Assembly (NCBI GenBank): GCA_035605695.1
Contig: DATNGZ010000076.1
Location: 1 to 32,265 of the forward strand
Length of the DNA stretch: 32,265 bases
Origin: VRUE01 sp035605695
Lineage (GTDB): Bacteria; Actinomycetota; Thermoleophilia; Solirubrobacterales; 70-9
Reading direction: 5' to 3'
The translations under genes and the position numbers were made by a program. Below, one piece after another: positions 14,601 to 22,907 of the stretch (the first letter of the stretch is position 1; every line of letters begins with the position of its first letter). The notes beneath the pieces are model-generated. The model saw nothing but the letters and a program-made list of their open reading frames with translations. It made no database searches and had not been told where the DNA came from.

Positions 14601-17060
14601 ATGATCGGGACCTATGCCTCGGCGGCGCTGATCTGCGCCGCCTCGATGCTGGTGGGACGCGCCATCCTCGGCCTCGCGGGCGGGGACAGCTCGCGCGTCT
14701 GGCTGGGACCTGCCGTCGGCTTCGGCGCCGTGCTCACGGTCACCGGCTTCCTCGCGCGGGCGCCGGGGCACGCGACCACGGCGACCCTCGGTTTGCTGGC
14801 ACTGGTCGTGGCGGCGGCGTTGCTGCTGCGGTGGCAGCCGCGGCGCGGCGACGGCGACGGCTCCGTGCTGCGCGAGGGCCTGCCGGTCGCGCTCATCGTC
14901 ACCCTGGTTCTCTCGATCCCGTTCGCGGTGAGCGGGCGCTGGGGGATCATTGGGGTCGGCTTCAACAACGACCTCGGCCTGCACCTGGCCTGGGCGGAGT
15001 GGCTGCGCAGCGGCCTCGGGCCGGCGCCCGAAGTCGGCTACCCGTTGGGCCCGCACGCGTTGGCCGACGCGGTTGCCGCGCTGCCCGGGATCGGCCTCGG
15101 CCAGGCCTTCGTCGGCGAGATCTTCGCGATTGGCCTCCTCACGGCGCTGACCGCGCTGGCGGCACTCGAGGACCTCGGCCGCGGGCGCCGGGTGCTCGCC
15201 GCGACGCTGGTCGCGATCCCCTATCTCGGCGCCTCCTACTTCGCCCAGGGCGCCTTCAAGGAGACCGCCGAGGCGCTCTTCGTGCTCGCCTTCGCCGTCT
15301 ACCTCCATGATCTCGATCGCCGGCGAAGTGAAAACGCCGGCGGCTGGGGCACTGCCGGCCTGACAGGAGCGCTGACGGCGCTCGTCCCGCTGGCGCTGGT
15401 GGGCGGGATTTTCTTCTCCTACAGCTTCGCCGGGCTCGCCTGGCCGGTCGCGATCGTCGTGCTTTGGGGCGCAACCGTGCCGGCGCTCCGGCGCGCGCTG
15501 CGACCGCGAGCGCTGCTGAAGGCGGTCCGGCAACCGGCCGTCGCGCTGACGATCGTCGTCCTCGTGGCCCTCGCGGTGCTGACCGTGGTCGGCCCCTACG
15601 CATTCGTCCACGGTTTCAACCGGGTGGCGGGGACGAACACCTACGGCCCGGTCTCGCCGGTCGAGACGCTTGGCGTTTGGCCCGCGTCGAGCTACCGCCT
15701 CAACGCAGCGGGGGGCGCTCAACTGACCGGCCTTGCCACGGCGATCGCCGCGCTTGCGGTGATCCTCGGCGCCGCCTGGTGGCTGCGCCGGCGCCAGCTC
15801 GCCGTGCCGATCGCGCTCGCCGCCTGCACCGTCCTCTACATCGCCGCCGTCGCCGGCAGCGGCGAGTACTCCCAGGCCAAGGCGCTGATGATCGCCGCCC
15901 CCCTGGCGATGCTGATAGCGATCCGCCCCCTCCTCGCCGAGCTAAGCCCCCGCAGCGGTCGTAGTTCTGTCCGGGTAGCGGAGACAAATACGACCAAAGC
16001 GAACTTGCCAGAGAGCGGTCGTATTTCTGACCCCATAGCGGAAAGAAGTACGACATCAGGTGGGGTGTTGCGGGTGGCTTGGGGGGTGCTGGCTATCGCC
16101 TTCGTTGGGGGGGCGATTTATTCGAGCCTGTTGGTGTTGCGCGATGCGCCCGTCGGGCCGACTGGGCACGGGTCGGAGCTGCGGGACTTCCTGCCGATCC
16201 TGCGCGGGGAACCGGTGCTCTACGCCGGCCAGGACCGCTACGCGGCCTACGAGCTGCAGGGCGCCGACACCCATGTGCCGCTGGTCGAGTTTCCCGATGC
16301 CGACGTCTCCCCCAGCCCGGAAAAGCCCTTCGACACCGGCGACGCCTACAGCCCGATCGACTTCGACTCCTTCTCGCACGGCACGCTCGAGCGCTTCCCC
16401 TACGTGATCACCGGGCGCGCCGCCTGGAACAGCGAAGCGCCGCCGGGATTCAAGCGGGTCGCCTCCACCGCCTCCTACATCCTCTGGAAGCGGACCGGAC
16501 CGGTGCCCGAAGATCGGCACGTGCTGCTGGAGGGGACCGAACCGGCGGCGCACGCCAATTGCGCCTCGCCGGAGATCCGAATACTCACCGCGAACCCGGG
16601 CCGGGCCGGGCTCTTCCCCGCCGCCGTCGTCGGCGGCAAGGGGCGCTGGAGCCCCGCGGCGACACTCGAAACCGGTGACAGTGCGGCGCAATCGATGCGG
16701 CTGCCGGCGGGGCGCTGGCTGCTCTCGCTGCAGTACTTCTCCCCCTTTGATCTCACCCTCTCGGCGCCCGGCCTGCGCGAGTCGCTGCCGGCGGCGCTTG
16801 ACGGCCAGCGCCCCAACACGATCAGCCTCGCCAACGAGGGCCAGTTCTGGCCGGCGGGCAGGATCGAGAGCAACGGCAAACCGATCCGCTTCACGATCTC
16901 CGCCGCAGACGCGAGCACCCTGCAGGGCCTCAGCGGCTACACGGGCAAGGCCAACCTCGGCGAGCTGGTCGCGGTCCAGGCCAAGCCGCACCGCGTCGCG
17001 GCGCTCAGCCAGGTCTGCAACAGCTGGGTCGACTGGTACGAGTCGGCCGAATCGCCCTAA
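14601..17060 (+). CDS. Polytopic membrane protein, possible GT-C-type glycosyltransferase
   Basis: 819 residues. Roughly 11-12 hydrophobic helices fill residues 1-515. A soluble, probably extracytoplasmic, region covers about 530-819. The early loop 'GFNNDLGLHLAWAEWL' resembles the acidic/His loop of GT-C enzymes that use lipid-linked sugars, but I cannot name the family. The C-terminal part looks beta-rich. Between two membrane helices, residues 452-488 form a hydrophilic loop encoded by two palindromic DNA repeats (15958-16054). That stretch uses codons rare here (ATA, AGA, ACA), unlike the rest of the gene, and looks inserted. No good Shine-Dalgarno precedes the ATG. The stop overlaps the convergent desaturase stop by four bases. 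Confidence 0.8.
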   Translation: MIGTYASAALICAASMLVGRAILGLAGGDSSRVWLGPAVGFGAVLTVTGFLARAPGHATTATLGLLALVVAAALLLRWQPRRGDGDGSVLREGLPVALIVTLVLSIPFAVSGRWGIIGVGFNNDLGLHLAWAEWLRSGLGPAPEVGYPLGPHALADAVAALPGIGLGQAFVGEIFAIGLLTALTALAALEDLGRGRRVLAATLVAIPYLGASYFAQGAFKETAEALFVLAFAVYLHDLDRRRSENAGGWGTAGLTGALTALVPLALVGGIFFSYSFAGLAWPVAIVVLWGATVPALRRALRPRALLKAVRQPAVALTIVVLVALAVLTVVGPYAFVHGFNRVAGTNTYGPVSPVETLGVWPASSYRLNAAGGAQLTGLATAIAALAVILGAAWWLRRRQLAVPIALAACTVLYIAAVAGSGEYSQAKALMIAAPLAMLIAIRPLLAELSPRSGRSSVRVAETNTTKANLPESGRISDPIAERSTTSGGVLRVAWGVLAIAFVGGAIYSSLLVLRDAPVGPTGHGSELRDFLPILRGEPVLYAGQDRYAAYELQGADTHVPLVEFPDADVSPSPEKPFDTGDAYSPIDFDSFSHGTLERFPYVITGRAAWNSEAPPGFKRVASTASYILWKRTGPVPEDRHVLLEGTEPAAHANCASPEIRILTANPGRAGLFPAAVVGGKGRWSPAATLETGDSAAQSMRLPAGRWLLSLQYFSPFDLTLSAPGLRESLPAALDGQRPNTISLANEGQFWPAGRIESNGKPIRFTISAADASTLQGLSGYTGKANLGELVAVQAKPHRVAALSQVCNSWVDWYESAESP
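15958..15994. repeat. Palindromic repeat, copy 1, inside a membrane-protein gene
   Basis: A 37-bp imperfect palindrome: outer arms GTCGTA and TACGAC are perfect and the inner arms partly pair. It matches copy 2 exactly in the first ten bases of the unit (AGCGGTCGTA from 15955) and in the inner TAGCGGA. It is read in frame as SGRSSVRVAETNTT. Confidence 0.8.
16018..16054. repeat. Palindromic repeat, copy 2, inside a membrane-protein gene
   Basis: A second 37-bp imperfect palindrome with the same GTCGTA/TACGAC ends and inner TTTCT/AGAAG pairing. It starts exactly 60 bp after copy 1, so both are read in the same frame (SGRISDPIAERSTT). A 23-bp spacer separates the copies. The form resembles REP-type intergenic elements, but here it lies within a coding region. 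Confidence 0.8.
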
Positions 17061-17989
17061 GGGGCGGCCTTGGCGGCGAGGCGCTCGGGCGTCGGGCGCA
17101 CAACGTCCCAGACCAGGCCCGCCTTCTCCAGCAAATCGATCACGATCGCCGAAACGTCGAGCTGCCAGCGGCCGAGGCCGTGGGTGGCGGAGGTGGGGAA
17201 GGCGTGGTGGTTGTTGTGCCAGGCCTCGCCGAGGGTAGGGATCGCGATTAGGGCGAGGTTGCGCGACTCATCAGTGGTCTCGAAGTCGCGCTTGCCGAAG
17301 ACGTGGCAGAGCGAGTTGATGCTGTAGGTGAAGTGGTGCAGGACGAAGACGCGGACGAGGCCGCCCCAGAGCAGGCCGGTGAAGGCGGCGAAGAGAGTGC
17401 CGCCGATCACCCAGCCCAGCGCGAAAGGCAGGAGGAGACCACCGATCGCCCAGTAGAGGAAGGTGCGATCGACCCAGTTGATCACCGGGTCCTTGATCAG
17501 GTCCGGGGCGAAGCGCTCCTTGTTGCCGCGCTGGGTGTGGATGAAGAGCCAGCCCATGTGGGCGTGGAAGAGGCCGCGCATGGCGCCGGACCAGCCGTGG
17601 CCGTGATCGACGTGGGGGCTGTGCGGGTCCCCCACTTCGTCGGAGAAGGCGTGGTGCTTGCGGTGATCGGAGACCCAGGAGATCACCGGGCCCTCGATCG
17701 CGGCCGAGCCGAGGATCGCCAGCAGACCGTGCAGCCAGGTCTTCGCCTTGAAGCTGCGATGGGTGAGGTGGCGGTGAAACCCGACCGTGATCCCCAGTCC
17801 GGTGAAGAAGTACATGCCGAGAAAGAGGAAGACGTCGCTCCAGTGCAGGGCCTTGCCCCAGACCTGCCAGGCCGCGAGGCCGAGCGCGACGAAGGGGATC
17901 AGGGTGACGAGGCCGGTGATGATCCGGTCGCGCGTCTCGTTGGCGACCGGCTGGATATCGGATGGGAGTGGTCCCGCTGCTTCCATCAA
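17057..17989 (-). CDS. Acyl-CoA / acyl-lipid delta-9-type desaturase
   Basis: 310 residues with the di-iron membrane desaturase pattern. Three histidine boxes are present: HRHLTH (72-77), HRKHH (109-113) and HNNHH (258-262), plus the extra NSLCH (225-229). Hydrophobic spans before and between the boxes give about four membrane helices. It would insert a double bond in saturated acyl chains, using O2 and an electron donor. There is no fused cytochrome b5 or ferredoxin domain, so the donor is elsewhere. The ATG at 17989 is followed at once by a second ATG; either may be used. TATGAT about 17 bases upstream may be its -10 box. It is divergent from the cyclopropane-synthase-like gene, which would act on its unsaturated products. 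Confidence 0.92.
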   Translation of the reverse strand: MMEAAGPLPSDIQPVANETRDRIITGLVTLIPFVALGLAAWQVWGKALHWSDVFLFLGMYFFTGLGITVGFHRHLTHRSFKAKTWLHGLLAILGSAAIEGPVISWVSDHRKHHAFSDEVGDPHSPHVDHGHGWSGAMRGLFHAHMGWLFIHTQRGNKERFAPDLIKDPVINWVDRTFLYWAIGGLLLPFALGWVIGGTLFAAFTGLLWGGLVRVFVLHHFTYSINSLCHVFGKRDFETTDESRNLALIAIPTLGEAWHNNHHAFPTSATHGLGRWQLDVSAIVIDLLEKAGLVWDVVRPTPERLAAKAAP

Positions 17990-18073
17990 GTGGGCCGATC
18001 ATACGGACCGGCGACCCGAAAAACATAAAAGCCCGCTTCCGGTCACCGCGCGGCGTCGATAAGGTCCGTCCCG

Positions 18074-19279
18074 ATGCCGTTTGCCAGGACCGCTCCCCTG
18101 CGCCGCGAGATCGAAGCGCGCATCCCCGAGCGACCCTTCGCGGTCGAGTTCTGGGACGGGACGCGGCTGCCGGCGAGCAACGGCGGCGGACCGACCTTCT
18201 ACGTGCGATCGCCGAGCGCCGCCGCGCACGCGCTGCTGGCGCCGGGCCAGCTCGGCCTCGGCCGCGCTTACGTCAGCGGCGCGATCGAGGTCAGCGACAT
18301 CGACGATGTGATCGAGCTGCTCGACAACTGGCAGCCGCCGCCGCTCGAGGGCGGCGACAAGGCGCGGCTACTGCTCGGCGCGCTGCAGGCCGCCGGGCTG
18401 AATCGGCCGCCGAAGCGGCCGGCGGCGGAGCTGCGGCCCAGCGGCGCCCGCCACAGCAAGGAGCGCGACGCCGAGGCGGTGCGCCACCACTACGACGTCT
18501 CCAATGAGTTCTTCTCGCTCTTCCTCGACGACTCGATGACCTACAGCTGCGCGGTCTTCTCGCGCGGGGCCGAGACGTTGGAGGCCGCGCAGGAGGAGAA
18601 GCTCGAGATGGTCGCCCGCAAGCTGGCGCTGAAAGAGGGCGACCGCGTGCTCGACGTCGGCTGCGGCTGGGGCAGCTTCCCGCTCTGGGCGGCGACCCGC
18701 CACGGTGCCAGCGTCGTCGGCATCACCCTCTCCCCGCCGCAGGCCGAACGCGCCCGCGAACGGGCCGAGGCGGCCGGCGTCGCCGACCGGGTCGAGATCC
18801 GGGTGATGGATTACCGCGACCTGGCCGGCGAGCGCTTCGACGCGATCGCCAGCATCGGCATGGTCGAGCACGTTGGCGAGGCCCAGATCGACGTCTACGC
18901 CCGCACCCTGGCCGGCCTGCTCGAGCCGGGTGGGCGCCTGCTCAACCACGGCATCGCTCGCCTCCGCCACAGCGACCCCGAGGCCGGACCGTTCTCGGAG
19001 CGCTACGTCTTCCCCGATGCCGAACCGCTGCATCTCTCGCGCGTGCTGCTGGCGCTCGAGCGGGCCGGCTTCGTCACCCGCCACGTCGAGGAGTTCGGCG
19101 ACGATTACGCCGAGACATTGCGCCACTGGGCGCAGCGGCTCGACCAGAACCTCGACGACGCGGTGCGCCTCGCTGGCCCCGAACGGCTGCGCGTCTGGCG
19201 CCTCTATCTGCGCATGGCCCGTCGCGGTTTCGAGAGCGGATTCCTCTCGATTTACCAGGCTCGCTGCACGCTCGGCTGA
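18074..19279 (+). CDS. cfa: Cyclopropane-fatty-acyl-phospholipid synthase family methyltransferase
   Basis: 401 residues, close to the usual length. An N-terminal lipid-binding-type domain (1-120) precedes a SAM-dependent methyltransferase. Visible motifs are HHYDVSNEFF (138-147), MTYSCAVF (155-162, containing the Cys of the active site) and the SAM loop VLDVGCGWG (192-200). GITLS (216-220) and an IGMVEHVG Glu segment follow. It would add a methylene or methyl group to the double bond of membrane phospholipid acyl chains. The exact product (cyclopropane or methyl-branched) is not decidable. AAGG lies nine bases before the ATG at 18074. The divergent neighbour makes unsaturated chains, so the pair probably adjusts membrane fluidity. 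Confidence 0.9.
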   Translation: MPFARTAPLRREIEARIPERPFAVEFWDGTRLPASNGGGPTFYVRSPSAAAHALLAPGQLGLGRAYVSGAIEVSDIDDVIELLDNWQPPPLEGGDKARLLLGALQAAGLNRPPKRPAAELRPSGARHSKERDAEAVRHHYDVSNEFFSLFLDDSMTYSCAVFSRGAETLEAAQEEKLEMVARKLALKEGDRVLDVGCGWGSFPLWAATRHGASVVGITLSPPQAERARERAEAAGVADRVEIRVMDYRDLAGERFDAIASIGMVEHVGEAQIDVYARTLAGLLEPGGRLLNHGIARLRHSDPEAGPFSERYVFPDAEPLHLSRVLLALERAGFVTRHVEEFGDDYAETLRHWAQRLDQNLDDAVRLAGPERLRVWRLYLRMARRGFESGFLSIYQARCTLG

Positions 19280-19289
19280 GAAACGCGCC

Positions 19290-19309
19290 CGTAGTGATGC
19301 GTAGTGATA
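19290..19309. repeat. Two adjacent 10-bp direct repeats upstream of the ArsR-like gene
   Basis: CGTAGTGATG (19290-19299) is followed at once by CGTAGTGATA (19300-19309). The spacing of about one helical turn is what a dimeric regulator's half-sites would show. The repeats lie about 60 bp before the ArsR-like start at 19367. A seven-T run (19355-19361) also lies in this gap. Confidence 0.4.
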
Positions 19310-19366
19310 TGCCTTAACCGGAGCTACTCCTGAATCGACCATAAACGGGCTAGCTTTTTTTGGGCG

Positions 19367-19726
19367 ATGGGCGCATCAGTGGCAGTGCAATCAGGGGTAC
19401 GGCGACGTTCGCACTGGTTGGACGTGGTCGCCGACCCGGTGCGGTTGCAGATCCTCCGCGCGCTCAGCCAGGTCAGCGAGGCGACCGCTTCGGAGCTGGC
19501 GGCGCACAGTCCCGCCAGCTACCAGACCCTGCGCCGACACCTCGAGGCGTTGGAGACATTCGGCGTGATTCGGGCGCGGCCCGGCGTCAGCGACGGCGAG
19601 ACCTCGGGCCGACCCGCGGCGCGCTTCAGCCTCAGCCCGGACGTGCGCGAGAGCGTGCGGTCGGCCACCGTGGCATCCACCAGCACCACTCCCCCAGCCA
19701 GCCCATCACGGCCGGCACGACGATAA
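19367..19726 (+). CDS. ArsR-like winged-helix transcriptional regulator
   Basis: 119 residues. The winged helix-turn-helix covers about 15-90. It has the ArsR-type entry helix 'VADPVRLQILRAL', the recognition helix in 'SYQTLRRHLEALETFGVI' and a wing ending 'GRPAARFSL'. The Cys metal site of arsenic or cadmium sensors is absent, so the signal is unknown. The recognisable domain ends near residue 99. The last 20 residues are Ser/Thr/Pro/Arg-rich and are read from DNA that is antisense to the end of the MMPL gene. The two genes overlap tail-to-tail by 95 bp. The ATG has no strong ribosome site. Tandem 10-bp repeats upstream may be its operator. Confidence 0.8.
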   Translation: MGASVAVQSGVRRRSHWLDVVADPVRLQILRALSQVSEATASELAAHSPASYQTLRRHLEALETFGVIRARPGVSDGETSGRPAARFSLSPDVRESVRSATVASTSTTPPASPSRPARR

Positions 19727-22700
19727 GCCGGACCAGGAACGCATCGATGAAGACGGCGATGGCCTGGGCCACGCCGAAGTTACGAACCGTCACGAACTCC
19801 GAGACCGAGAAGGCGAGGAAGACCGAGATCATGATGATCGCCGCTCCGGTGACGACGTGGGCGGTCCGATCGAGGCCACCCTTGATCGCGGCATCGGTCG
19901 AGCCGGTGCGCAGGTACTCCTCGCGGATCCGGGCGAAGACGAACACCTCGTAGTCGATCGCGAGACCGAACATCACCATCATCGTCCCCGGGATCACGCT
20001 GGCGTCGACGAATCCCGGACCGCCGAGCAGCGAACCGTCGAACAGCAGCGAAAGCAGCCCAAAGCTGGCGCTGACCGTGATCAGATTGATCAGCGCGGCG
20101 AAGATCGGAATCGTTAGCGAGCGCATCACCGGGATCAGGATGATCAGGCTGACCAGCGAGAGCACGATCCGCATCAGCGGCGCCTGTCCGCGAATCGAGT
20201 CGTTGACGTCGATCTCGCTCGGCGCGACCCCGCCCACCACCACCTCGGTGCCGGTCCTGCGCGCCAAGCCTTCGGCATCGGCTTCGAGACGGTCCTTGGT
20301 TTCCCGGGCCCGATCGCTGGTCGGCGGATCGGTGGGGATCACCAGCATCCGCGCGTTCATGCCGCCGCGGTCGAGATTGATCAGGGAAGCCAGCTGACCG
20401 CGCTGCTCCGGTCGGCTTCCGTCGAGGCCGGCCATTATGAAATAGGCGGAGCGAAAAAGGCCCGGCGACTTTCGCTTGAGCCGGCCCAACCCGGAATCGC
20501 CGCCGCCGGACTGTTTCAGGCCGCGGTTGACCCGGTCCAAAGCGGTGGTGAGAAGCTTGGACTTCTCGGCGCCGGCGCCGAGACCGTCTGCCAGGCGCCC
20601 GGCGCCCGTTTCAAGCAGGCCGAGGCCTCCGGCGAGGCGCTTGGCGCCCTGATCCAGCCGTTGCATCGCCGGTGAGAGCTGTCCTCCGCCGCGCGCGAGC
20701 GCCCCAACGCCGTTGGACACCTGACGGCTGCCTTTGGCCAGTCGCTGCAGGCCGTCGTCCAGACGCTCCGAGGCATCGGCGAGCTTCCTGATGCCGACGC
20801 TCGCCTGGTGATTGTTCTTGTCCATCCTCGAAGCCAGGTACAGGCCGACCCCGAACTGGCCTTCGGCGCGGTCGACACCGGAGCCGATCCCAGCATAGGA
20901 GGGATCGGGCTGTTCTCCGCTGCGCACGTCCTTGCCGGTGAGGTGGAGCTCCGCTTCTTCAAGCGCGCCCTGCACGGCGGCGTATTCGGGATCTGTCCGC
21001 CCCGTCGTCATTCGCTGCAGGGCCTGCCAGGCGGCGGCGAGGCGCTCTTCGGTCGAGTGCAGCGGCGGGCGCAGTTCTTCCAACCTTTCGTCCCCGGCGT
21101 GCATCGCGTTCCTCAGCAGCTGAGCGCTGCCCGCGGCTTCTTCGGTCTTTTCGCCGGCGCGATCGAGCGCGTCGGCCAGGCGTCCGGCGCCGGTGCTGGC
21201 CTTGGTCGTGCCCTGGGCGAGGCGACCGCTGCCCTCGTCGGCGCGTTGCAGCCCGTTGCTCAGCCGGCTCGAGCCGGCGCTCGTCTTTCCCAGCGCGTCG
21301 GCGAGGATGCCCGCGCCGGCGTTTGCCGCGCCCAGGCCCGCATCGAGGCCCCTAGAACCCTCGGCGGCTTTGTGCAGTCCGTTGCTGTTGAGGACCGCCC
21401 CGGCCCGGATCCGGGTGATCCCCGATCCAAGTCGTTCCAAGCCACGTTCCTGCCGGCCCAGTTCCCCTTCGATGCCGACGAGCTTCTTGGCGCCTGCGTT
21501 GAGCCGCGCCAGGCCGGCCATCGTCTGGACACCGGGATCGCGTTCCACTTGGTGCTGAAATGCCGCCAGCGCCTGCAGCCGCTGGGAAGAGGTAACCGGA
21601 TGCCCCCTGCCGTTGACCACGACTTCCATTGGCGCGATCCAGCCCGGGCCGAGGTTCGATTCGACGTCTTCCAGTTCTTGACGGCCCGCATCACCCGGCG
21701 GCAGCAGACCGGTGCCCGTCGCCTCCGAGTCGAGGGTGAACGCCCAGCTCGCCAGCAGGACCAAACCGATCACAATCGAGACAACCGCGCCACGATGAGC
21801 CGCCAGGCGCCGGGACCAGCGCAACGGCGCCACCTGTGAGCTCTCCCGCTTTGGCAGTGACCAGCGATCCAGCCGGCCGCCGAACACGCTCAGCAGGGCC
21901 GGCACGACGCAGATCGCCGAGACAACGCTGAGGATGGTCGCCGTCACCACGGCGATGCCGATCGACTGCACGATCGCACCGGGAAGAACCAGCGAGGCCA
22001 TCACCATCGCGAGAACGAGGCCGCCTCCCGCCGGCACGACCGAGCGGGCCGTCGCAGTCACGGTTCTTCGCACGGCTTCGGCGACGTCGCCGCCATCGAA
22101 CTCCTCCCTGAACCGCGAGACCACCAGCAACGAGTAGTCGACTCCCAGCGCCAGCCCCAGCATTCCCACCACGGCCAGCGCGAAGAGGTCGATCTGGACC
22201 AGGTTGAGCAGAAGGCTGAGAACGCCGCGGGTGGCGGCGACTACGGCGCCGCCGACGATCACCGGCATCAGCGCGGCAAGCACCGATCTGAACACCAGCA
22301 GGAGGACGATCAGCAGCACCGGCACGGCGATCAGCTCGCCGACCTTGGTCGCGTCGTTGCCGGCCTTGCGCAGCGAGTCGACTACGACCGGAAAGCCGGC
22401 CATGCTCACGTGGACCGGGCTCGATATGCGCCTGTCCGCCAGCCGCCGCACCGGCGGCAGCAGGCCCACCACCCCTTTTGCCGCATCGCTTTCGATTCGC
22501 ACGACGATCGCCGCGACCCGGGGGGAGGGCCGCAGGCCGTCGATCGTCGCGCCGCGAGCCCAAGGCGAGATCGCCAACGTGCGAGGCATCGCGTCGAGGC
22601 GACTCGCAAGGTCGCGGCCCTGGCTTTCGACGGCCGCCCGCGGGCCGCGCAGCATCACGACCAGCGCGTTGTCACCGCCGAACTCGTGCAGGGAGATTTC

Positions 22701-22907
22701 GTGGGCCCGTTTGCTCGCCGTGCCATCGATGAAGGGCGGGTGGATGGTGAGCTTGCTGTCGAGGTCGCGCCCCTCCACCGCCAGCGCGGCCACCGCCACG
22801 ATCCAGATCGCGATGACGAGGCGGGAACGCCGCGTTACGAAGCCGGCGATTTTCTCCAGCAGACCCGAAGACCACGGCCTCTTTAGGCGATTGCGCGATT
22901 GCCTCAT
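19632..22907 (-). CDS. MMPL/RND-family transporter with a long coiled periplasmic-type insertion
   Basis: 1,091 residues, larger than typical small MMPL proteins. One membrane helix (29-45), an outer loop (46-185), five helices (190-345) with GVDYS at 255-259, one helix (372-392), a giant loop (393-905), then helices to 1075 with GLAIDYE at 981-987. The paired GxxxDY motifs in helices 4 and 10 are the proton-relay sites of MMPL exporters. The second loop contains two arms (about 482-600 and 705-800) of Leu/Gly-spaced heptad-like repeats such as 'RLSNGLQRADEGSGRLAQG', as in YhgE/Pip-type proteins. They probably form a long helical hairpin outside the membrane. The start overlaps the stop of the upstream secreted-protein gene as ATGA. 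MMPL proteins export lipids or glycolipids; the substrate here is unknown. Confidence 0.92.
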   Translation of the reverse strand: MRQSRNRLKRPWSSGLLEKIAGFVTRRSRLVIAIWIVAVAALAVEGRDLDSKLTIHPPFIDGTASKRAHEISLHEFGGDNALVVMLRGPRAAVESQGRDLASRLDAMPRTLAISPWARGATIDGLRPSPRVAAIVVRIESDAAKGVVGLLPPVRRLADRRISSPVHVSMAGFPVVVDSLRKAGNDATKVGELIAVPVLLIVLLLVFRSVLAALMPVIVGGAVVAATRGVLSLLLNLVQIDLFALAVVGMLGLALGVDYSLLVVSRFREEFDGGDVAEAVRRTVTATARSVVPAGGGLVLAMVMASLVLPGAIVQSIGIAVVTATILSVVSAICVVPALLSVFGGRLDRWSLPKRESSQVAPLRWSRRLAAHRGAVVSIVIGLVLLASWAFTLDSEATGTGLLPPGDAGRQELEDVESNLGPGWIAPMEVVVNGRGHPVTSSQRLQALAAFQHQVERDPGVQTMAGLARLNAGAKKLVGIEGELGRQERGLERLGSGITRIRAGAVLNSNGLHKAAEGSRGLDAGLGAANAGAGILADALGKTSAGSSRLSNGLQRADEGSGRLAQGTTKASTGAGRLADALDRAGEKTEEAAGSAQLLRNAMHAGDERLEELRPPLHSTEERLAAAWQALQRMTTGRTDPEYAAVQGALEEAELHLTGKDVRSGEQPDPSYAGIGSGVDRAEGQFGVGLYLASRMDKNNHQASVGIRKLADASERLDDGLQRLAKGSRQVSNGVGALARGGGQLSPAMQRLDQGAKRLAGGLGLLETGAGRLADGLGAGAEKSKLLTTALDRVNRGLKQSGGGDSGLGRLKRKSPGLFRSAYFIMAGLDGSRPEQRGQLASLINLDRGGMNARMLVIPTDPPTSDRARETKDRLEADAEGLARRTGTEVVVGGVAPSEIDVNDSIRGQAPLMRIVLSLVSLIILIPVMRSLTIPIFAALINLITVSASFGLLSLLFDGSLLGGPGFVDASVIPGTMMVMFGLAIDYEVFVFARIREEYLRTGSTDAAIKGGLDRTAHVVTGAAIIMISVFLAFSVSEFVTVRNFGVAQAIAVFIDAFLVRLIVVPAVMGWLGEWCWWMPRWPTARSRARPG

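Noticed and set aside
14577..15722. Open frame opposite the polytopic membrane protein (381 codons)
   Set aside because: Arg/Gln/Asp-rich antisense product with no features; the plus-strand gene has clear membrane helices.
18368..19342. Open frame opposite the cyclopropane-synthase-like gene (324 codons)
   Set aside because: Antisense to a gene with intact methyltransferase motifs; no domain of its own.
19287..19361. GCCCGT...ACGGGC arms followed by a T-run as a terminator of the cyclopropane-synthase-like gene
   Set aside because: The loop would be over 50 nt, too long for an intrinsic terminator, and the T-run does not directly follow the stem.
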